The position numbers and the translations under genes are program-made. The notes beneath the pieces were generated by a model. It did not search any database and was not told where the DNA came from. It saw only the letters and a list, made by a program, of their open reading frames with translations. Shown here piece after piece: positions 58,802 through 64,000 of a DNA stretch of 64,000 bases. Numbering within the stretch: position 1 is the first letter of the stretch; every line of letters starts with the position of its first letter. This stretch comes from Agrobacterium arsenijevicii. GTDB lineage: Bacteria; Pseudomonadota; Alphaproteobacteria; Rhizobiales; Rhizobiaceae. The DNA is taken from the NCBI GenBank assembly GCA_000949895.1, contig JWIT01000008.1, forward strand, positions 1 to 64,000, in the 5' to 3' direction.

Positions 58802-59977
58802 ATGAAAACTGGGGCACTCAGGACGAATGACGTCGAATCCGACGAAATTACTGATTTTAATAGAGAATTTCTGTTTACTTCCGGTACAGGGCAATTACGG
58901 GCCAAGGGCATTCGCGAAAAGATAACGCTTCCCGCCCGGGGCGGCGAAGATGTTGCAAGCCCTTTGCAGCAGGCAATACAGGGCGCTTTCGAGCGGGCAC
59001 GCAGGGCTGGGCTGGACAATCCCATCGCCATTGGCGCAATCCCCTTCGACGTCAGCGAACCCTCATGCCTTTACATTCCAGACAACTATGAGTGGAGTGA
59101 AAAGGGTAGTGCGCCGGTCGTTGCTGATTCGGCCATGCCGGCGCTTGTCAGCCAGAACAGCCTGCCCGACGAGAGCGGTTTCAAGCGCGCTGTCGAGCAT
59201 GCCATCGTCAATTTCCGCCATTCCGATGTCCGCAAGGCGGTGCTTTCGGTGATGCGCGAGTTGACCTTTGCCTCCGAGGTCAATGTCGAAAGACTGCTGG
59301 CCAGCCTCGCCAAGCAAAATCGCGAAGGTTACCAATTCCGCATTCCGCTGCCCGATGGCGGCGACCTGATCGGCGTGAGCCCGGAACTCCTCATCCGCAA
59401 GCAGGGCGAAAAAGTCATATCGAACCCGCTCGCGGGCTCGGCAAAACGCATGGTCGACCCGGTGGCCGACAAGGCCAATGCCGATCGGCTTTCGGCTTCG
59501 GAAAAGGACCATTACGAGCATAGCCTGGTGATCGAGGATATCCGCTCGCTGCTGTCGCCCTGCTGCGCGGAAATCGATGTTCCCGAAAAACCCTCCCTCA
59601 TCAACACCGCCGCTCTCTGGCATCTTTCGACGCGCATCGAGGGTCGTCTCGCCGATCCCGAAACCAATGCGCTGCAGCTGGCGTGCCTGCTGCATCCGAC
59701 ACCGGCCGTTTGCGGTTTCCCCACCGAGCGCGCCCATCGCCTCATCCGCTTCGTCGAGCCTTTCGAGCGCGGGCTGTTTACCGGCATGGTCGGCTGGACG
59801 GATGCCGAGGGCAATGGCGAATGGGTGGTGACAATCCGTTGCGGCACCGTGCAACGGGAAACCGTGCGGCTCTTCGCGGGCGCCGGCATCGTTGAGGCCT
59901 CGGAACCCGAATCCGAATGGGCCGAAGTGCAGACCAAGCTCAAGACCATGCTGAACGCCTGTGGTCTTTCTGCCTAA
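58802..59977 (+). CDS. entC: Isochorismate synthase (EntC/DhbC/VibC type)
   Basis: A 391-residue chorismate-binding enzyme that makes isochorismate, the first step to 2,3-dihydroxybenzoate. Family motifs are YQFRIPLPDGGDLIGVSPEL, VISNPLAGSAKRMVDPVADK, DHYEHSLVIEDIRSLLSPCC, LWHLSTRIEGRLAD and PTPAVCGFPTERAHRLIRFV. RGLFTGMVGWTDAEGNGEWV completes the active site. AGGAGG lies seven bases before the ATG. It starts the operon entC-entE-entB-entA-phosphopantetheinyl transferase. In Agrobacterium the corresponding agrobactin genes have been called agbCEBA (from memory). Confidence 0.95.
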   Translation: MKTGALRTNDVESDEITDFNREFLFTSGTGQLRAKGIREKITLPARGGEDVASPLQQAIQGAFERARRAGLDNPIAIGAIPFDVSEPSCLYIPDNYEWSEKGSAPVVADSAMPALVSQNSLPDESGFKRAVEHAIVNFRHSDVRKAVLSVMRELTFASEVNVERLLASLAKQNREGYQFRIPLPDGGDLIGVSPELLIRKQGEKVISNPLAGSAKRMVDPVADKANADRLSASEKDHYEHSLVIEDIRSLLSPCCAEIDVPEKPSLINTAALWHLSTRIEGRLADPETNALQLACLLHPTPAVCGFPTERAHRLIRFVEPFERGLFTGMVGWTDAEGNGEWVVTIRCGTVQRETVRLFAGAGIVEASEPESEWAEVQTKLKTMLNACGLSA

Positions 59978-59995
59978 TTTTCCCAGGGACAAACC

Positions 59996-61621
59996 ATGAC
60001 AATCGAATTTGAACGCTGGCCGGAAGATCTTGCGCGCCGATACCGCGACCGCGGCTACTGGATCAACAGACCGCTCAGCGACATCCTCACCCAACAGGTG
60101 GAGCGCCGGCCGGATGCGACCGCGCTGATCTGCGGCGAACGCCGCTTCACCTATGCCGATCTCGACCGGCAATCCTCCAATCTCGCCGGGCATCTGGCTG
60201 CCGCCGGCATCGGCAAAGGCGACACGGCGCTGGTGCAACTGCCTAACATCGCCGAGTTCTATCTCGTCTTTTTCGCGTTGATGAAAATCGGTGCCGCACC
60301 CGTCAATGCGCTTTTCAGCCATCGCAAGCTGGAAATGACGTCCTACGCGGAGCAGATCGCGCCGAAGCTGGTGATAGGCTCGCGTTCCCATGAGCTTTTT
60401 GCCAATGACGCGTTTCTGGATGCGCTGAAGCTTGTCTCTCCGCAGCTTGCCTTGACGCTGATGCTCGGCGACAAGGAACCGCAGCGCAGCCTCGAACAAT
60501 GGCTCTCATCGCCCGCTGAAAATGCACCGCCCTACGGCCCCTCGGCATCCGACGAGGTGGCGCTGTTCCAGCTTTCCGGCGGCAGCACCGGAACGCCGAA
60601 ACTGATCCCCCGCACGCATAATGACTATGACTACAGCGCCCGGGCCAGTGCGGAAATTTGCGAGCTGACGCCACAGACCCGTTTCCTCTGCGCCATTCCG
60701 GTGGCGCATAATTACCCGATGAGTTCGCCCGGTGCGCTTGGCGTGTTCCATGCCGGCGGCACCGTGGTCATGGCGGCCAATCCGGAGCCGCTTGCCTGCT
60801 TCGACCTCATCGAAAAACATGACATCGACATGGTGCCGCTGGTGCCACCGGCCGTGGCGCTGTGGCTGCAGGTGGCCCCTGCCCATCGCGAAAGGCTAAA
60901 ATCCCTCAAGCTGCTGCAGGTCGGCGGCGCGAGCTTTGCCGAAGCTTTAGCCCGTCAGGTGCCGGAGGTGCTGGGCTGCGCCCTGCAACAGGTCTTCGGC
61001 ATGGCGGAAGGTTTGGTGAACTACACCCGCGCCGGTGATCCCGACCATATTGTCTTCACCACGCAAGGCAGGCCGATCAGCCCGGATGACGAAATCCGCA
61101 TCGTCGACGAGGACGGCAACGACGTTCCCGAAGGCGAAGCCGGCATGCTCGCGACGCGTGGCCCCTATACGTTCCGGGGATATTACCGCGCCGCCGAACA
61201 CAGCGCCCGCGTCTTCGACAACCAAGGCTTTTATTATTCCGGCGATGTCGTTCAGCGCACGCCCGAAGGTTATCTGCGGGTCGTTGGCCGGGTGAAGGAC
61301 CAGATCAATCGCGGCGGTGAAAAGGTCGCTTCGGAAGAGGTGGAAAACCTGATCCTGCGGCATCCGGATGTGACGCATGCCGCACTGGTGGCGATGCAGG
61401 ACGAGCTTCTCGGTGAGAAAAGCTGCGTCTTCGTCGTTTCCCGCAACCCCGCTTTGAAGGCGCCGGCCATCCGCCAGCACCTCTCCGGTCTCGGCGTCGC
61501 CGATTACAAGCTGCCGGACCGGGTGCGCTTCATCGACGCCATGCCGCTTACCGCCGTTGGCAAGATCGACAAGAAAAAGCTGCGCGACCTGCTGGCAGCA
61601 CCCGTTGCCGTCAGCGCCTGA
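59996..61621 (+). CDS. entE: (2,3-Dihydroxybenzoyl)adenylate synthase (EntE/DhbE/VibE type)
   Basis: A 541-residue stand-alone adenylation enzyme that activates 2,3-dihydroxybenzoate and loads it on an aryl carrier domain. Present are FQLSGGSTGTPKLIPRTHND, the aryl-acid pocket segment PVAHNYPMSSPGALGVFHAG, LLQVGGASFAEALARQVPEV, FGMAEGLVNYTRAGDPDHIV, YYSGDVVQRTPEGYLRVVGR and the catalytic Lys near LTAVGKIDKKKLRDLL. Asn in HNYP marks aryl-acid-activating enzymes of the DhbE group. It lies 18 bases after entC. Two carrier proteins here are possible acceptors. Confidence 0.95.
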   Translation: MTIEFERWPEDLARRYRDRGYWINRPLSDILTQQVERRPDATALICGERRFTYADLDRQSSNLAGHLAAAGIGKGDTALVQLPNIAEFYLVFFALMKIGAAPVNALFSHRKLEMTSYAEQIAPKLVIGSRSHELFANDAFLDALKLVSPQLALTLMLGDKEPQRSLEQWLSSPAENAPPYGPSASDEVALFQLSGGSTGTPKLIPRTHNDYDYSARASAEICELTPQTRFLCAIPVAHNYPMSSPGALGVFHAGGTVVMAANPEPLACFDLIEKHDIDMVPLVPPAVALWLQVAPAHRERLKSLKLLQVGGASFAEALARQVPEVLGCALQQVFGMAEGLVNYTRAGDPDHIVFTTQGRPISPDDEIRIVDEDGNDVPEGEAGMLATRGPYTFRGYYRAAEHSARVFDNQGFYYSGDVVQRTPEGYLRVVGRVKDQINRGGEKVASEEVENLILRHPDVTHAALVAMQDELLGEKSCVFVVSRNPALKAPAIRQHLSGLGVADYKLPDRVRFIDAMPLTAVGKIDKKKLRDLLAAPVAVSA

Positions 61622-61640
61622 AGCGCCCGTTAAATCGACA

Positions 61641-61662
61641 GGGACGCTCGAAAGGGCGTCCC
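61641..61662 (+). other. Stem-loop between entE and entB
   Basis: GGGACGC (61641-61647) and GCGTCCC (61656-61662) form a perfect 7-bp stem with an 8-base loop in the 96-base gap. No U-run follows, so the operon probably continues through it; mRNA processing or partial attenuation is possible. Confidence 0.4.
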
Positions 61663-61717
61663 AACCCACAAGATTACGCGCCGTCTGAACCGGCGCAGCC
61701 AAACCACTGAGGTTATT

Positions 61718-62587
61718 ATGACAATCCCCACCATTTCCGACTATCCGATGCCGGTTGCCGCAAGCTTCCCGGCCAACAAGACCAAATGGCAGCCGGACGC
61801 CAAGCGCGCCGTGCTGCTCATCCACGACATGCAGCGTTATTTCCTGCGGTTCTACGAGGCCGATGGCAAGCTGATGACCACCCTCATCGACAATCTCGCC
61901 AGGGTGAAGGCCTGGGCCGTTCAGAACGGCGTGCCGGTCATCTACACCGCCCAGCCGCATGACCAGCCACCGGGCGACCGCGCGCTGCTGAACGACATGT
62001 GGGGGCCGGGGCTTACCGTCGTCGACCCGGAACTACAGAAGGTCGTGGACAAGCTTGCGCCGACGCCCGACGACGTGGTGCTGACCAAATGGCGTTATAG
62101 CGCCTTCCAGCGCTCGGACCTCGCCGAACGCATGAAAGGCTGGGGCCGCGACCAGATCATCATCGGCGGTGTCTATGCCCATATCGGCTGCATGATGACG
62201 GCTGTGGAAGCCTTCATGAAGGATATTCAGCCCTTCATGATCGGTGACGGCGTCGCCGATTTTTCGGAAGACGAACACCGCATGGCGCTGCAATATGTGG
62301 CGACGCGCTGCGGCGTGGTGATTGACACCGCAAGCCTTGCCGGTGCGGCAGAGGCCACCGATATCAGCGAATGGCTGAAAGCCCGCGTCCTGCAACTCGT
62401 GGAAGACGACAGCGACATCGACCCGGATGAAAACCTGATCTTCTACGGGCTGGATTCGTTGCAGGTGATGAAGCTTGCCGGCGAGTTAAAGGAACGCGGC
62501 GTCATCGTCGGCTTCGATGAACTCGCCCGCGTGCCGACGCTTTCCGCCTGGTGGGCGCTGATCGAAGAAAAGCGACTTGCAGCCTGA
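61718..62587 (+). CDS. entB: Isochorismatase with aryl carrier domain (EntB/VibB type)
   Basis: A 289-residue two-domain protein. Residues 1-205 are an isochorismatase: RAVLLIHDMQRYFLRFYEAD, TAQPHDQPPGDRALLNDMWG, VLTKWRYSAFQRSDLAERMK and GVYAHIGCMMTAVEAFMKDI, giving 2,3-dihydro-2,3-dihydroxybenzoate. Residues 215-289 are the aryl carrier domain with DENLIFYGLDSLQVMKLAGE (Ser247). EntE loads the carrier with 2,3-dihydroxybenzoate, which then serves the VibH-like and VibF-like enzymes. GAGGTT precedes the ATG. Length and layout match VibB and EntB. Confidence 0.95.
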   Translation: MTIPTISDYPMPVAASFPANKTKWQPDAKRAVLLIHDMQRYFLRFYEADGKLMTTLIDNLARVKAWAVQNGVPVIYTAQPHDQPPGDRALLNDMWGPGLTVVDPELQKVVDKLAPTPDDVVLTKWRYSAFQRSDLAERMKGWGRDQIIIGGVYAHIGCMMTAVEAFMKDIQPFMIGDGVADFSEDEHRMALQYVATRCGVVIDTASLAGAAEATDISEWLKARVLQLVEDDSDIDPDENLIFYGLDSLQVMKLAGELKERGVIVGFDELARVPTLSAWWALIEEKRLAA

Positions 62588-62600
62588 GCGGACGGACAAG

Positions 62601-63356
62601 ATGACGCAGAGAAGATTTACCGGACGGCGCGTGCTGGTGACGGGTGCCGCGCAGGGCATCGGCCGCCGCATCGCCGAGCGTTTCACTGAGGAAGGGGCCG
62701 AGGTCATCGGCCTCGATCTCATCGCCGATGCAACGGATGCAACCTTCCGCCAGATCGCGCTCGACATCACCGACGCGGCGGCAGTGGAGGCGGTCAGCAA
62801 GGCGATTGAGAAGGAATGGGGCGGGCTCGACATTCTGGTCAACGCCGCTGGCATTCTGCGCCTCGGCGACAGCGAAAGCCTGACGCCGGAAGACTGGAAA
62901 GCCTGCATGGATGTGAATGCCGCAGGGCCGTTCTACCTGCTGCGGCAATGGAGTGGTGTGTTCAAGCGGCAACGGCATGGCGCCATCGTCAATGTCGGCT
63001 CCAATGCCGCCGTTGTGCCGCGCATCGGCATGATGGCCTATTGCGCTTCCAAAGCGGCGCTGGTCAGCCTCAGCCATTGTGCCGCCCTTGAACTTGCGCC
63101 CTATGGCGTGCGCTGCAATGTGGTGTCACCCGGCTCCACCGATACGCCTATGCTCGCGGGCATGCTGAGCGATCCCGCCGGCAAACAGCAGCTGGTTGCC
63201 GGCCTGCCCGAGCAGTTCAAGCTCGGCATTCCGCTCGGCAAGATCGCAAGGCCGGACGACATCGCCGATACGGTGCTGTTCCTCGCCTCCGATCAGGCCG
63301 GCCATGTGACGATGCAGCAGATCGTGGTCGATGGCGGCGCCACGCTCGCGGCGTGA
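62601..63356 (+). CDS. entA: 2,3-Dihydro-2,3-dihydroxybenzoate dehydrogenase (EntA/DhbA/VibA type)
   Basis: A 251-residue short-chain dehydrogenase that makes 2,3-dihydroxybenzoate with NAD. RRVLVTGAAQGIGRRIAERF is the nucleotide-binding loop, LDILVNAAGILRLGDSESLT the NAG motif, and GMMAYCASKAALVSLSHCAA the catalytic Tyr-x3-Lys. The family-specific GAIVNVGSNAAVVPRIGM precedes it. The start at 62601 (MTQRRFTGRRVLVTG) fits the family; the longer frame begins at a TTG inside entB. It follows entB by 13 bases. Confidence 0.94.
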   Translation: MTQRRFTGRRVLVTGAAQGIGRRIAERFTEEGAEVIGLDLIADATDATFRQIALDITDAAAVEAVSKAIEKEWGGLDILVNAAGILRLGDSESLTPEDWKACMDVNAAGPFYLLRQWSGVFKRQRHGAIVNVGSNAAVVPRIGMMAYCASKAALVSLSHCAALELAPYGVRCNVVSPGSTDTPMLAGMLSDPAGKQQLVAGLPEQFKLGIPLGKIARPDDIADTVLFLASDQAGHVTMQQIVVDGGATLAA

Positions 63357-63386
63357 GCCTCGGTCCGCTTGATGGGGGTGACGGAT

Positions 63387-64000
63387 ATGGCAGTTGCACC
63401 GGCGTTTCACCGCGAAGTTGTTTCCGGCGATCCACCCGAGGCCATCTGGCCTTGGCCGGACGATAGAAGCGATTGCCATTGCGTCACCCTTCATTACAGC
63501 GCCGACGAAGGGTGCGGCGGCAGGGTCCCTCCCCTGCCGCCGCAGCTTTTGCGTGCTGTGCCCAGACGCAAGGCGGAATTCATTGCCGGGCGGAGATGTG
63601 CGGCAGAAGCCATCCGCCGTCTCATCGGCCGCGCCGCCTTTCCCGGCATGGGAGAGGACCGCGCGCCAATCTGGCCCGAAGGTGTGGTCGGCGCGATTTC
63701 CCACAGCCACGGGCGGGCCATCGCTCTTGCCGGCTCTTCCGAGCGGTTCTGCGGTATTGGCATTGATATCGAGAGGCTTCTGAACGAGGAGGAAGCCCGC
63801 GATATCGCCCCGCAGGCCTTGACCGCGAGCGAACGCCACAGCCTCGGAAACGACATCGATCCCTTCATGACCGGGCTGATCTTTTCGGCCAAGGAAAGCC
63901 TGTTCAAAGCACTCTATCCAAGCGTGAAACGCTTCTTCTTTTTCGAAGCGGCGGAATTGTCCGGTTATGACGGGGCCGGTTCGGCATCCCTTCAGCTAAC
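63387..64000 (+). CDS. entD: 4'-Phosphopantetheinyl transferase, EntD type (partial, C-terminus outside window)
   Basis: The first 204 residues of an EntD/Sfp-group enzyme that moves phosphopantetheine from CoA to the carrier domains of the siderophore synthetases. KAEFIAGRRCAAEAIRRLIG, WPEGVVGAISHSHGRAIALA, GIGIDIERLLNEEEARDIAP and FSAKESLFKALYPSVKRFFF are the EntD signatures, including the Mg-binding Asp (GIDIE) and the KE pair. The start at 63387 has GGGGG at 63375-63379; ATG 63372 is an in-frame alternative. The open frame runs past position 64000. It should activate the carrier sites at Ser39, Ser456 and Ser247 of the proteins described here. Confidence 0.92.
   Translation, partial: MAVAPAFHREVVSGDPPEAIWPWPDDRSDCHCVTLHYSADEGCGGRVPPLPPQLLRAVPRRKAEFIAGRRCAAEAIRRLIGRAAFPGMGEDRAPIWPEGVVGAISHSHGRAIALAGSSERFCGIGIDIERLLNEEEARDIAPQALTASERHSLGNDIDPFMTGLIFSAKESLFKALYPSVKRFFFFEAAELSGYDGAGSASLQL

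Noticed and set aside
1..64000. Search for tRNA, rRNA, CRISPR array, insertion sequence or phage genes
   Set aside because: No cloverleaf-like sequence, regularly spaced repeats, transposase or integrase reading frame was recognised by eye; the only repeats are the intergenic palindromic elements listed.

Overview
The window looks like a chromosome segment from the Agrobacterium tumefaciens species complex (Rhizobiaceae). Support: high-GC coding, a very dense set of ABC importers, rhizobial-type intergenic palindromes repeated around the window, candidate TGA-N9-TCA iron boxes, and a catechol siderophore locus that matches the expected gene set for agrobactin. No rRNA, tRNA, CRISPR array, transposase or phage gene was seen. 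This assignment is inferred from family recognition and was not checked by a database search.

Left part (1-38.4 kb), import and catabolism modules. 1-4738: polyol (Smo-type) ABC importer with a SorC-type regulator; its two permease genes are fused in frame with loss of a membrane segment. 5000-12076: peptide-type importer split into divergent units, an M20 amidohydrolase plus double ATPase on the minus strand and a binding protein plus two permeases on the plus strand. 12210-19360: a second peptide-type importer without its own ATPases, with an amidase, a DJ-1/PfpI protein, a ribbon-helix-helix protein and a LysR regulator. 19619-25959: a complete Dpp/Opp-type operon whose genes overlap by ATGA and which is headed by an M19 dipeptidase. 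26167-28255: a phosphoribosyltransferase divergent from a second M20 hydrolase. 28323-29654: a CmlA/FloR-like drug exporter preceded by a nine-codon leader peptide that resembles the cmlA chloramphenicol-stalling leader. 29728-37359: a LacI-controlled operon joining a Pot-like importer to a nucleoside hydrolase and adenine deaminase, probably for purine nucleoside salvage.

Middle (37.4-44.3 kb): a LysR regulator divergent from glutaryl-CoA dehydrogenase, then a TonB-dependent receptor with an iron box, an IclR regulator and an LLM flavin monooxygenase.

Right part (44.5-64 kb), siderophore island. Plus strand: a FecBCDE-type ferric-siderophore importer, a siderophore-interacting reductase, a stand-alone aryl carrier protein and a C-PCP-C synthetase. 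Minus strand: a Cy-Cy-A synthetase followed by a VibH-like amide synthase. Plus strand again: entC-entE-entB-entA and a phosphopantetheinyl transferase cut by the window edge. The two central operons diverge from one 81-bp promoter region holding a perfect palindromic TGA-N9-TCA box. Together the enzymes can make 2,3-dihydroxybenzoate, load it on carrier proteins, build a threonine-derived oxazoline and acylate a polyamine. That is agrobactin-like chemistry, done here with the equivalent of VibF split into two proteins encoded on opposite strands.
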